Source of the DNA: DATKBT01 sp035546295
Lineage (GTDB): Bacteria > Acidobacteriota > Thermoanaerobaculia > Multivoradales > Multivoraceae
Length of the DNA stretch: 22,935 nt
Assembly (NCBI GenBank): GCA_035546295.1
Contig: DATKBT010000055.1
Span: 1 to 22,935 of the forward strand
Reading direction: 5' to 3'
This document shows positions 15,131 to 22,935 of this stretch, in pieces. Position 1 is the stretch's first letter. The number at the start of each line of letters is the position of its first letter. Both the position numbers and the translations under genes were made by a program. The notes under the pieces were generated by a model. The model saw nothing but the letters and a program-made list of their open reading frames with translations, made no database searches and was not told the DNA's origin.

Positions 15131-18100
15131 ACGGGATCCCCTCGCTCCACCACTCCGGCGCCGGGGCGCCCTTCAGGTGATGGTCGAAGAACTCCTTCAT
15201 CTTGATCGCCCAGTCGAGCTTGTTGGCGTACTTCTCGGGGTGGTGATCCTCCCCCCGGTACTGGAGGAAGACCGCCGGCTTGTCGAGGCGACGCAGCGCG
15301 AGGTAGAGCTCGATCGACTGGTACCAGGGGACCGCGCCGTCCTCATCTCCGTGGATGATCAGGAGCGGCGTGTTCACCCGGTCGGCGAAGAACACCGGCG
15401 AGTTGTCGATGTAGAGGTCGAGCCGGTCCCACAGCGTGCCCCCGATGCGGCTCTGGCTCTGCTCGTACTGGAACTGGCGCGCCATCCCCGAGCTCCAGCG
15501 GATCCCGCTGTACGCGCTCGTCATGTTGGCGACCGGCGCACCAGCGACCGCTGCTTTGAACAGGTCGGTCTGGGTGACGATGAAGGCGGTCTGGTACCCG
15601 CTCCACGAGTGGCCGTGCAGGCCGATGGCGTCGGGATCCGCGATCCCCAGGTCGATCAGCTTCTGGACGCCCGGGACCAGCGACTTGACCGAAGCGAGAC
15701 CGGGGCGTCCGACCTCGAAGCGGATGTCGGGGAGGAAGATCGCGTAGCCGTCGGTGGCGTAGACCGGGAAGCTCGGCCGGTGGTTCACCTTGGGCTCGTT
15801 GAATTCGTGGAGGCGCTGCGAGAAGAAGCGGTAGAAGTAGACCAGCACCGGCACGCGCTGGCCCGGCCGATAGCCGGCCGGCTTGATCAGCACGCCCTGG
15901 AGCGGCTCGCCGTCGAGGCTCAGCCACTCGACCAGCTCGGCGCCGCCGAGATCGCGATCGGCGAGTCCCGGATTCGCGTCGCTGAGCCGCCGCCGCTCCT
16001 CGAGCACGGTGTCGGCCATCCACGGGTCGGCCACCCACAGGTCGGGGAAGGTCGAGTAGCTCTCCTCGGTGTAGAGCAGCGCGTCGGCGCGCTCGGCCTT
16101 GGCGATCACCCGCAAGCGCCGATCGCCCTCGTGGAGCGGTCGCGCACCCGGCTCGTCGAGGGCGCCGCGCCACAGGGAGTCGGTCTTGGCGCGGTCGTGG
16201 TAGGCGAGGTAGAGCACCTCCTCGCCGGGGTGATGGAAGCCCCGCGGGTCCTCGTGGCCGCGCTCGAGGTCGACCAGGCGGAAGATCCGCTGCGCCTCGC
16301 GCCCGGCGGTCAGGCGGGTTGCCTCTTCCGCCTCGTCGAGCGGAATCCGCCAGAGGTCGTACTTGTCGTAGATCAGCACGGCGAGGTCGCGGGCGCTCCC
16401 CGGCTCTCCCTCGGCGATCCAGCCGGCGAGACCGTAGCCGGGGGCCGGCTCGGGGTAGTCGTGGTCCTCGTCGGCGAAGCCGACCCCGAGATCCGCGGTC
16501 AGGTTGCGCGGCCGCGCGTCCGAGGCAGCGCGGTCGCGGTCGGTCAGGTGCCAGTCGCCGTCGCGGTAGAACACCGCCGAGCGCCCGCTCGGCGAGATCA
16601 TCTGCGCCAGCCGGCGAGGAGTGTCGAGCCGCTCGACGAGCTCGATTCGCTGACCGGTCTCGGTGGAGACCAGGTAGAGGTCGTGGAAGGTCCCCTCCCA
16701 GGTGACCGCCTTGCGGTGGCGCAGGTCGCTGCGCGCGATGGTCCAGACCGCGTCGGTGGGCTCGACGTCGGGGAGGTCGCGATCGGCCAGACGCACCACC
16801 CGCGGCGCTCCGTCGTCCTCGAGGTGGGCGACGGCGAGGTAGCTGCGCTTGCTCTCCTCCTTCCACCGCTGCTTCTGGTGGGGCACGATCAGCGGATCGT
16901 TCCAGTGCCAGACGTCGACGGTGCTCTCGACCAGGATCTCGTCGACGTCGTAGGGCGCGCGCGAAGGATCGATCGGCTCGCCGTCCGCGGACGCGGGCTC
17001 CTCGCCGCCGCCCGGTTGCGGGACGTCCTCGTCACCGGCCGCGCAGGTGTCCTCGGCGGGGCGCGGCGCGAAGCCGAAGTAGACACGATCGTCACCGCGA
17101 TCGAGCTCGAGGTCGCGGTCGGCCGAGAGGGTCCAGTCGTCTCCGGCCAGGCCGTCGGAGGTCACCAGCAGGGTGCCCTCCTGGTGGGCGTTCCAGATCC
17201 GCAGCTCGAGCGCGCAAACCTCCCCCTCCTCGCGCTCGACGCCAGCGAGAAAGGCGAGGCGATCGCGGTCGCGCCCCCAGGCGAGCGCGGGGTAGGACGA
17301 CCACCGGCCGGTCGCGAGGAGCTGCTCGCGGCTCGGGAGTCTGCCGAAGGCGAGGGTAGCGAGGCGGTTGACCGCGCCCTCCGGATCGACGATCGAGTAG
17401 GCGATGCGGGGCGGCCGGTCGGAGCCGCGGTTGTGGCTCCAGGCCCAGCGGTCGACCCGCGGGATCCTCGTCTCTTCGCCGCTCGCGAGCCGTCGCACGA
17501 CGAGCTCGCCCCCCGACTTCCTCTGCTCGGGCGCCTCGTGATCCGGCGTCTCCGTCTGCTCGCCCAACTCTTCCGGCTCTCCCGGCTCTCCCGGCTCGCC
17601 AAGCTCGCCACGCTCCTCTCGAGTCGCCTCGGCGAGTTGCTCTGCGGTCGTCTCTGCTGTCGGTTCTGCTGTCGGTTCTGCGGTCGTCTCTGAGGTCGTC
17701 TCTGCTGTCGGCTCGGTCAACGTCTGGGTCGGCCCGCTGACCTCCTCGTCCGCGTCCTCGCGCTCGATCGCCTCGTCCTTCGGGAAGTGGTGGACGGCGA
17801 GCAGGCCTCCGTCGTGAGAGAAGGCGAAGTCGGCCACTCGTTCCCAGTCGATGCGCCGGCCGGTCGCGGTCTCGAGCAGCGTCAGGCCGGGGCGCGGCGG
17901 GGCGGCCTTCTCCTTGCCGCTGCCGTTGCCGGTCTCCTCGTGTCGCGCCCTCTCGGTGAACGAAGGCTCGATCCGGAAGGCCACCCAGGCGCCGTCCGCC
18001 GAGAACACCGGAGCCGCGCCCCGCTCGACCCTGTGCTGCGGACTCCCCGCCGTCGCGCGCAGGGCGCCCTCGCCGTCGCCGCGGTCGGGAATCTCGGCCC

Positions 18101-18308
18101 AGGCGGCCCATTTCCCGTCGGCCGAGATTACGGCTCCCTCGAGGGTGCGCACCTGCATCAGCTCCTCGAAGCCGAGCGGCGTGACGGTGGCGGTGTCGGC
18201 GCCTTCGCCGAGAGCTCGGGACCAGGGGAGAAGGGCGACGAACGCGGCCGTCAACGAGAGGGCGATGGCGAGCGGCGAGATCCGGGGAGCTGGGCCGGTG
18301 GTCTTCAT
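15117..18308 (-). CDS. Exported S9 (prolyl oligopeptidase-like) serine peptidase with low-complexity insert
   Basis: 1063 residues from the ATG at 18308, preceded by GGAG at 8 nt; an ATG 27 nt upstream lacks a ribosome site. The signal peptide is MKTTGPAPRISPLAIALSLT followed by more hydrophobic sequence to about residue 32. The N-terminal 750 or so residues are WD/PD40-like beta-propeller repeats (ISADGKWAAW, VFSADGAWVAF, FAFSHDGGLLAV, VFYRDGDWHLTD). The C-terminal alpha/beta hydrolase domain has GHSWSGYQ (nucleophile Ser901), HGDEDGAVP (Asp990) and RGEDHHPEKY (His1022 or His1023), so the triad is intact. Residues about 190-265 are a hydrophilic insert made of TAE[PTQ] and GEP repeats between propeller blades. 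The family hydrolyses short peptides; the length is above the usual 650-950, partly because of the insert. It is the first gene of a minus-strand operon. Confidence 0.93.
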   Translation of the reverse strand: MKTTGPAPRISPLAIALSLTAAFVALLPWSRALGEGADTATVTPLGFEELMQVRTLEGAVISADGKWAAWAEIPDRGDGEGALRATAGSPQHRVERGAAPVFSADGAWVAFRIEPSFTERARHEETGNGSGKEKAAPPRPGLTLLETATGRRIDWERVADFAFSHDGGLLAVHHFPKDEAIEREDADEEVSGPTQTLTEPTAETTSETTAEPTAEPTAETTAEQLAEATREERGELGEPGEPGEPEELGEQTETPDHEAPEQRKSGGELVVRRLASGEETRIPRVDRWAWSHNRGSDRPPRIAYSIVDPEGAVNRLATLAFGRLPSREQLLATGRWSSYPALAWGRDRDRLAFLAGVEREEGEVCALELRIWNAHQEGTLLVTSDGLAGDDWTLSADRDLELDRGDDRVYFGFAPRPAEDTCAAGDEDVPQPGGGEEPASADGEPIDPSRAPYDVDEILVESTVDVWHWNDPLIVPHQKQRWKEESKRSYLAVAHLEDDGAPRVVRLADRDLPDVEPTDAVWTIARSDLRHRKAVTWEGTFHDLYLVSTETGQRIELVERLDTPRRLAQMISPSGRSAVFYRDGDWHLTDRDRAASDARPRNLTADLGVGFADEDHDYPEPAPGYGLAGWIAEGEPGSARDLAVLIYDKYDLWRIPLDEAEEATRLTAGREAQRIFRLVDLERGHEDPRGFHHPGEEVLYLAYHDRAKTDSLWRGALDEPGARPLHEGDRRLRVIAKAERADALLYTEESYSTFPDLWVADPWMADTVLEERRRLSDANPGLADRDLGGAELVEWLSLDGEPLQGVLIKPAGYRPGQRVPVLVYFYRFFSQRLHEFNEPKVNHRPSFPVYATDGYAIFLPDIRFEVGRPGLASVKSLVPGVQKLIDLGIADPDAIGLHGHSWSGYQTAFIVTQTDLFKAAVAGAPVANMTSAYSGIRWSSGMARQFQYEQSQSRIGGTLWDRLDLYIDNSPVFFADRVNTPLLIIHGDEDGAVPWYQSIELYLALRRLDKPAVFLQYRGEDHHPEKYANKLDWAIKMKEFFDHHLKGAPAPEWWSEGIPYAGQ
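17566..17610. repeat. 9-bp tandem repeat, five units, inside the S9 peptidase gene
   Basis: In-phase 9-mers at 17566, 17575, 17584, 17593 and 17602; two are exact GGCTCTCCC copies and the rest are diverged. They encode GEL-GEP-GEP-GEP-EEL on the minus strand. Confidence 0.8.
17641..17712. repeat. 12-bp tandem repeat, six units, inside the S9 peptidase gene
   Basis: Six consecutive 12-mers of consensus TCTGCNGTCGKY start at 17641, 17653, 17665, 17677, 17689 and 17701, with no indels. They encode six four-residue units (TAET, TSET, TAEP, TAEP, TAET, TAEQ) on the minus strand, at residues about 201-224. Confidence 0.88.
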
Positions 18309-18607
18309 CCGTGGTCTCCAGTCGGCGGCGAACATCCGAAGTCGCCGAGGGCGACCCGGGCTGCGTGATCGGTGAACGGCTCGTGGAGCTCGCCGAGCCT
18401 ATCGTCCCCACCCGCCCGGTCGCGGAGACCCCGAATCGGTAGAGTCGCGGTCGTGAGCTCTCGCACGATCCGGACGGGGCCGGCGAGCTGGTCGCCGTGG
18501 CTCTCCTCCGATGCCGGCGACGTTGCTCCGGGGCCGCCGTCGGTCGCGCACCCGCTGGGCGGCGAGGTCCTGCGCCCAGGCCACCTCGCGGCGGCCGGTT
18601 GTGACCC
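18309..18607. other. Divergent intergenic region between the S9 peptidase operon and the glycerate kinase operon
   Basis: 299 bp expected to hold two outward promoters. I find no convincing -35/-10 pair; TAGAGT near 18438 is at best a weak -10 for the plus strand. An in-frame TGA at 18602-18604 shows the kinase gene cannot start further upstream. No gene or structured RNA is supported. Confidence 0.35.
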
Positions 18608-20194
18608 GTGAGCGGCCCGGACGCGAATCACGATCTCGAGGATCTGCGCGGTGTCGCCCGGAGGATCTGGGAGGCAGGCCTCGCCGCCGCCGATCCTGCG
18701 GCCGCGGTCGCCCGCTCGCTCGCCGAGCGGCCGTTCCAGCCGCGCACGAGCTGGGAGCTGCTCGCGGTCGGCAAGGCGGCCGGTGCGATGGCGCGCGCGG
18801 CGCTCGATCGGATTGGAGCTCTTCCACGTGAAGGGCTGGTGGTCACCGAGGCGACACAGGTTCCCGAGGTCGAGGCTGCGCTCGGGATCTCGGCTGCGCT
18901 AGAGACCTCGGAGGCGGGCGGGCTGCGGGTCCTGCCCGGCGGGCACCCGCTGCCCGATCGCGACAGCGAGCTCGCCGGCCGTGCCGCCGAGGAGCTGATC
19001 GCGGGACCACGTTCGGCGCGTCGCGCCGGGGAACGTTCGGCGCGTCGCGCCGGGGACCGTTCGCAGTTGCTCGTGCTGCTCTCGGGCGGCGGCTCGGCCC
19101 TGCTCGTCGCACCGTCGGAGGGGCTGTCGCTGGCGGAGAAGATCGAGGCGACGTCGCTGCTGCTGGCGGCGGGCGCCGACATCCACGAGCTCAACTGCGT
19201 ACGCCGCCACCTGTCGCGCACCAAGGGGGGCGGTCTCGGCAGGCTCGCCGCGGGCCGGGAGGTTCGAGTGCTGGTGCTCTCCGACGTGCTCGGCGATCGG
19301 CTCGAGGACGTCGCGAGCGGGCCGTTTTACGGTGACCCGACCAGCTTCGCCGACGCGCTCGAGGTGGCGAGGCGCCATCGGCTGGGGCCCCGGCTCCCGG
19401 CCGCGATCCTCCGGCGGCTCGAGTCGGGCGCGCGCGGAGAGCTCGAAGAGAACCCGAGGCCGGAGGAGCTGCGGTGGATCGAGCATCGGATCGTGGGCTC
19501 GCTCGAGCTGACGGTCGATGCGGCGGTGGCTTGCGCGCAGGAGCTCGGCGCCGAGCCGGTGCGCCTGCCGTCTTGGCTCACCGGCGAGGCGAGAATCGCG
19601 GGCGCTCGGCTGGTCGACAGCGCGCTCGCCGAGTCGGCGCGGCGGCGGCGACTCGGCCCTCGTCCGCTGGCCATCGTCGGTGGCGGCGAGACCGTCGTGA
19701 CGGTGACCGGCGACGGAGTCGGCGGGCGCGCGCAGGAGCTGGCCCTCGGCTTCGCCGCGGCCGCCGAGGACCGCCTCGAAGGACCCTGGGCGCTGCTCGT
19801 CGCCGGCACCGACGGACGCGACGGGCCGGGAGAGGCGGCGGGAGGCTTGGTCGACAGCGGGACCCTCGAGCGGGCCCGGGCGCTCGATTTCGAGGTGGAC
19901 GAGATCCTGGCTCGCAACGACTCGAGCCGGTTGCTGCGGGCGACCCGGGACCTGCTGGTCACCGGCCCGACCGGCACCAACGTCGGCGACCTGACGGTCT
20001 TGCTGATCGGCGCGGCGCAGCGGGATCTAGAAGCCCTCGGGCCGGCCGGTTCGCGCCCGGCCGTGCCGGGGCGATCGGACCCCGCCCGTCTGAGCGCGCC
20101 CGCGGCGAGCCGGGATCGGGTCACCTCCGTGCGCGGGACGCGGTACAGTCGACCGCTCGCCCGAACGGATCGCTGGAGGGAGATCGAGGAATGA
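18608..20194 (+). CDS. gckA: Glycerate 2-kinase, MOFRL family
   Basis: 528 residues; phosphorylates D-glycerate to 2-phosphoglycerate in the cytosol, feeding serine-cycle or glyoxylate-derived carbon into glycolysis. The GTG at 18608 is the first possible start because an in-frame TGA lies just upstream. Family motifs in order: WELLAVGKAAGAM (Lys56), LPGGHPLPDRDS, LVLLSGGGSALL (about 155-166), ELNCVRRHLSRTKGG (Arg199/200, Lys206), LSDVLGDRLEDVASGPFYGDP, then the MOFRL domain GGGETVVTVTGDGVGGRAQE, AGTDGRDGPGEAAGG and TGPTGTNVGDLTVLLIG. Residues 135-152 hold an eight-residue duplication (RSARRAGE/D) in a loop just before the SGGGSALL motif. The conserved domain ends near 469; the last about 59 residues are an unrecognised Arg/Pro-rich tail. 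The stop overlaps the asd start as ATGA. The symbol follows usage for this family (also called ttuD). Confidence 0.93.
   Translation: MSGPDANHDLEDLRGVARRIWEAGLAAADPAAAVARSLAERPFQPRTSWELLAVGKAAGAMARAALDRIGALPREGLVVTEATQVPEVEAALGISAALETSEAGGLRVLPGGHPLPDRDSELAGRAAEELIAGPRSARRAGERSARRAGDRSQLLVLLSGGGSALLVAPSEGLSLAEKIEATSLLLAAGADIHELNCVRRHLSRTKGGGLGRLAAGREVRVLVLSDVLGDRLEDVASGPFYGDPTSFADALEVARRHRLGPRLPAAILRRLESGARGELEENPRPEELRWIEHRIVGSLELTVDAAVACAQELGAEPVRLPSWLTGEARIAGARLVDSALAESARRRRLGPRPLAIVGGGETVVTVTGDGVGGRAQELALGFAAAAEDRLEGPWALLVAGTDGRDGPGEAAGGLVDSGTLERARALDFEVDEILARNDSSRLLRATRDLLVTGPTGTNVGDLTVLLIGAAQRDLEALGPAGSRPAVPGRSDPARLSAPAASRDRVTSVRGTRYSRPLARTDRWREIEE
19010..19063. repeat. 24-bp tandem duplication (2.25 units) in the glycerate kinase gene
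   Basis: Unit one is 19010-19033 and unit two 19034-19057, differing only at the last base; the first 6 bases repeat again at 19058-19063. It is in frame and adds one extra RSARRAGx octapeptide. Confidence 0.88.
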
Positions 20195-21324
20195 GAGTGG
20201 GTTTCGTCGGCTGGCGCGGCATGGTCGGATCGGTGCTGCGCGAGCGCATGGACGCCGAGGACGACTGGAGCGGGATCGAGCCGCTCTTCCTCTCGACCTC
20301 CGACGCCGGGGGGGAGCCGCCGCGGGCCGACGCGCCGGAGCTCGCCGACGCGCACGATCTCGACGCCCTCGCGGGCCTCGACGCGATCGTCACCTGCCAG
20401 GGGGGCGCCTACACCGAGCGGGTGTGGCCCGAGCTGCGCAGCCGCGGGTGGCGCGGCTACTGGATCGACGCCGCCTCGGCGCTGCGCATGCGCCCCGAGG
20501 CGCTGCTGGTGCTCGAGCCCGTCAACGGCGAGTGCATCGAGGTGGCGCTCGAGCGCGGCGTGGTCGACCTGATCGGCTCCAACTGCACGATGAGCCTGAT
20601 GGCGGTGGCGATCCACGGCCTGCTCGAGCGCGACCTGGTCGAGTGGATGCAGGTGGCGACCTATCAGGCGGCGTCGGGCGCGGGCGCGGCCGCGATGCGC
20701 GAGCTGGTGGCCCAGATGCGCTCGCTGGGAGAGTCGTCCGCCGCGCTCCTCGATGATCCGGCGAGCTCGATCCTCGACCTCGACCGCCGGATCGGCGAGC
20801 AGCTCCGGCGCGGCTCGCTCGACGCGACGGTGATGGGGGCGCCGCTCGCCGGCAGCCTGATTCCGTGGATCGACTCCGCGCGCGAGGGAGGCGAGACCCG
20901 CGAGGAGTGGAAGGGCTGGGCCGAGCTCAACAAGCTGTTCGAGCGCGAGGACGATCCCATCCCGGTGGACAGCACCTGCGTGCGCATCGGCACCCTGCGC
21001 TGCCACAGCCAGGCGTTGACCATGAAGCTGCGACGAGACGTCGGGCTCGAGGAGGTGTCGGAGGTCCTGGCCGGCGCCAACCCCTGGGTGCGGGTGGTGC
21101 CCAACAACCCCGAGGAGACCGCGAGGCGTCTCACTCCGGCGGCGGTGACCGGCGGGCTCGAGGTGGCGATCGGACGGCTGCGGCGCTCGCGCATCGGCCC
21201 GCGGGTGGTCTCGGCCTTCACCGTCGGCGATCAGCTCCTGTGGGGGGCGGCCGAGCCGTTGCGTTGTGCCCTGCTCAGGGTGAGGGAGCGGCTCGGGGTG
21301 GCGACTTCGGGGGTGTCGGCCTGA
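20191..21324 (+). CDS. asd: Aspartate-semialdehyde dehydrogenase
   Basis: 377 residues, close to the 367-370 of the enterobacterial-type enzyme. It reduces aspartyl phosphate to aspartate semialdehyde with NADPH, at the branch to lysine/diaminopimelate, threonine and methionine. The ATG at 20191 sits in an ATGA overlap with the kinase stop and follows GGAGGGAG (ending 20182). A longer open frame runs upstream through the kinase gene but is out of phase with it and not homologous. Motifs: VGFVGWRGMVGSVL (Rossmann nucleotide-binding loop), GSNCTMSLM with catalytic Cys132, YQAASGAGAAAM with Gln159, and RIGTLRCHSQALTMKL with His272. All catalytic residues are present. Aspartokinase is not in the window. 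The overlap implies co-translation with the glycerate kinase, an unusual partner. Confidence 0.96.
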   Translation: MRVGFVGWRGMVGSVLRERMDAEDDWSGIEPLFLSTSDAGGEPPRADAPELADAHDLDALAGLDAIVTCQGGAYTERVWPELRSRGWRGYWIDAASALRMRPEALLVLEPVNGECIEVALERGVVDLIGSNCTMSLMAVAIHGLLERDLVEWMQVATYQAASGAGAAAMRELVAQMRSLGESSAALLDDPASSILDLDRRIGEQLRRGSLDATVMGAPLAGSLIPWIDSAREGGETREEWKGWAELNKLFEREDDPIPVDSTCVRIGTLRCHSQALTMKLRRDVGLEEVSEVLAGANPWVRVVPNNPEETARRLTPAAVTGGLEVAIGRLRRSRIGPRVVSAFTVGDQLLWGAAEPLRCALLRVRERLGVATSGVSA

Positions 21325-21388
21325 CCGAGGCCATCGACCGCGGCGCGCCGGCGCGAAGGGCTCGCAGCCTGTCGGCAGGGTCCGGCCC

Positions 21389-22654
21389 GTGACCCGAGAC
21401 CCGGCCCGCGATCCGGCGGGTCACTTGGCCGAGGAGCCCAGCCCCGGCAAGCCGCTCCAGCTCGCGCTCCTCGCGGTCTGCGAGGTGCTGGCGATGACGC
21501 TGTGGTTCTCGGCCTCGGCGGTCGTGCCTCAGCTCAGCGAGGAGTGGATCCTCGGCGACGCCCAGGCCGCCTGGATGACGATGAGCGTCCAGATCGGCTT
21601 CGTCGTCGGCGCGTTGTTCAGTGCGGCCCTGAACCTGCCCGACCGCTGGCCGACCCGACGGCTCTTCGCGGCGAGCTCCCTGCTGGCGGCGGTCGCCAAC
21701 GCCGCGATCCCGCTCAGCGGCGCCCAGGCGCAGGGGACCCTCGTGCTGCGCTTCGTCACCGGCTTCGCCCTGGCCGGCGTCTACCCGCCCGGGATGAAGC
21801 TGGTCGCCACCTGGTGCCGCCGGGACCGCGGTTTCGGCATCGGGCTGCTGGTCGGCGCGCTCACCCTCGGCTCGGCCGTGCCGCACCTGCTCAATGCGAT
21901 CCCGCTGTTCGGCGAGGCCGGAATGCCCCCCTGGAGGACCGTGATGCTCGCGGCGTCAGCGCTCGCCGGGCTGGCCGGTGTGATCGCGGCGCTCGCCCTG
22001 CGCGCCGGACCGCACCTCGCCGCGACGGCGCCGTTCGACTGGCGCTTCCTGGGCAAGGCCTTCGCGCATCGGCCGACCCGGCTCGCCAACTTCGGCTACC
22101 TCGGTCACATGTGGGAGCTCTACGCGATGTGGGCGTGGGCGCCGGTCCTGCTGCTCGAGAGCTTCGGCGCGGCCGGGCTCGAGGCCACCGCTGCCCGGCT
22201 CGCCGGCTTCGCCGTGGTCGCGATCGGCGGGCTCGGGTGCGTGCTGGCGGGCCGGTTCGCCGATCGCCTGGGCCGCACCGCGGTGGCGATCGCCAGCCTG
22301 GTGACCTCGGCGTCCTGCGCCCTCATCGCCGGTCTGCTGTTCGACCGCCCGCTCCTGCTGCTCTTGATCTGCCTACTCTGGGGTTTCGCAGTGATCGCCG
22401 ACAGCGCCCAGTTCAGTGCCGCGGTCAGCGAGCTCACCGACCCCCGCTACGTCGGCACCGCGCTGACCGTTCAGACCTCCCTCGGCTTCCTGCTGACGCT
22501 GTTCACCATCCGCATGGTGCCGCCGATGGTCGAGCGCGTGGGTTGGGCGGGAGCCCTGCCGGTGCTGGCGATCGGACCGGTGCTGGGCGCGATCGCGATG
22601 GGTCTGCTGCGCCGTCTGCCGGAGGCGGTCGCGATGGCGTCGGGGAACCGGTGA
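21389..22654 (+). CDS. Major facilitator superfamily transporter, 12 TM
   Basis: 421 residues from the GTG at 21389 (weak ribosome site, GCAGGG), inner membrane. About twelve hydrophobic segments are visible, the first at roughly residues 22-47 (QLALLAVCEVLAMTLWFSAS). The loop 2-3 signature is degenerate (NLPDRWPTRR), whereas the equivalent loop 8-9 signature is classical (GRFADRLGRT). Charged or aromatic residues inside helices (LANFGYLGHMWELYAMWAW near residue 230) may line the substrate path. This LWFSASAVVPQL type of MFS protein is widespread and its substrate is not predictable from sequence. It lies 64 bp after asd on the same strand, so it may share the transcript. A strong hairpin follows its stop. 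Confidence 0.9.
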   Translation: MTRDPARDPAGHLAEEPSPGKPLQLALLAVCEVLAMTLWFSASAVVPQLSEEWILGDAQAAWMTMSVQIGFVVGALFSAALNLPDRWPTRRLFAASSLLAAVANAAIPLSGAQAQGTLVLRFVTGFALAGVYPPGMKLVATWCRRDRGFGIGLLVGALTLGSAVPHLLNAIPLFGEAGMPPWRTVMLAASALAGLAGVIAALALRAGPHLAATAPFDWRFLGKAFAHRPTRLANFGYLGHMWELYAMWAWAPVLLLESFGAAGLEATAARLAGFAVVAIGGLGCVLAGRFADRLGRTAVAIASLVTSASCALIAGLLFDRPLLLLLICLLWGFAVIADSAQFSAAVSELTDPRYVGTALTVQTSLGFLLTLFTIRMVPPMVERVGWAGALPVLAIGPVLGAIAMGLLRRLPEAVAMASGNR

Positions 22655-22935
22655 CCCTTCGCGCTAGTGTTCTGGACACCATCTCCGAAGTGCTGAGTCG
22701 CACCTCTTCGATCGCCCATGTCGTCCCGGCTCGAAGCGCCGCGGCGGGCGCGGCGCTTCGAAACCGCCGTGGACCGCCTAGCAGCCCGTGGTGGAAGTCA
22801 GGATGGCCGCATTGCGAGCGCCGCAGGTCCAGATGCAAGGCGGACCGACGGAGGCGATGCGGGGACATCGGCGAGGAGGTCCAACCTGAGGCTGAGCGCA
22901 GCGAAGCCGACGAAGAGGACCAGCTGCCGCTCGCG
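22655..22935. other. Non-coding tail after the MFS gene, cut by the window end
   Basis: 281 bp without a supported gene. It holds the hairpin at 22731-22761 and a stretch from 22778 whose first 15 bases resemble the arms of the 68-nt hairpin repeats. A 28-codon ATG frame at 22803-22889 is present but has no other coding evidence. Confidence 0.4.
22731..22761 (+). terminator. 13-bp perfect GC-rich hairpin downstream of the MFS gene
   Basis: TCGAAGCGCCGCG (22731-22743), loop GCGGG, CGCGGCGCTTCGA (22749-22761). It lies 77 nt after the MFS stop. It is followed by AAACC rather than a T-run, so a factor-independent terminator is only possible; a transcript-stabilising hairpin or repeat element fits equally. 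Confidence 0.55.

Noticed and set aside
14754..17693. A 979-codon plus-strand frame opposite the peptidase and phosphodiesterase
   Set aside because: Antisense shadow; the minus-strand genes carry complete catalytic motifs and signal peptides, and this frame has none.
18372..18611. A 79-codon frame in the divergent region before glycerate kinase
   Set aside because: No ribosome site and low-complexity Ser/Pro/Arg content; it occupies the region where promoters must lie.
22803..22889. A 28-codon ATG frame in the tail
   Set aside because: No ribosome binding site or family evidence; too short to call.

Overview
This is a high-GC chromosomal window (GC-biased third positions, long open antisense frames everywhere) with the gene content of a free-living Gram-negative bacterium: exported proteins with Sec signals, a lipoprotein and a bifunctional class A penicillin-binding protein. 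The first gene carries a pre-peptidase-like beta domain followed by a C-terminal domain of a kind I associate with secreted proteins of Acidobacteriota, in particular Thermoanaerobaculia-like lineages. That assignment is inference from protein style, not from a marker gene. I saw no rRNA, tRNA, CRISPR array, transposase or phage gene.

Layout. (1) 12-2113, minus strand: an exported kinase-like protein resembling the Fam20C secretory kinase fold, then a secreted two-domain beta protein with a perfect Shine-Dalgarno. (2) 2377-10817, plus strand: a 1947-residue alpha-2-macroglobulin lipoprotein with an intact CLEQ thioester site, translationally coupled to penicillin-binding protein 1C. This is the classical bacterial A2M/PbpC pair, and both genes appear to start with TTG. 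(3) 10925-12871, plus strand: biosynthetic arginine decarboxylase SpeA. (4) 12872-13291: a 420-bp convergent intergenic region packed with inverted repeats, including two 68-nt hairpin repeats with identical arms and a 17-nt divergent core. (5) 13292-18308, minus strand: a probable operon of an exported S9-type peptidase, an exported alkaline-phosphatase-superfamily phosphodiesterase and a small O-methyltransferase. (6) 18608-22654, plus strand: MOFRL-type glycerate 2-kinase overlapping aspartate-semialdehyde dehydrogenase by ATGA, followed by an MFS transporter. (7) 22655-22935: non-coding tail with a strong 13-bp hairpin and what may be the left end of another repeat.

How the genes work together. 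The A2M-PbpC pair is understood as an envelope defence and repair unit: the macroglobulin traps proteases entering the periplasm and PbpC repairs peptidoglycan. Asd supplies aspartate semialdehyde for lysine and diaminopimelate, hence also peptidoglycan. SpeA makes agmatine for polyamines. The minus-strand peptidase/phosphodiesterase operon looks like nutrient scavenging outside the cytoplasm. I do not see a complete new multi-gene system. The least ordinary items are the exported Fam20-like kinase, the paired hairpin repeats, and the microsatellite-like insertions inside two enzymes.
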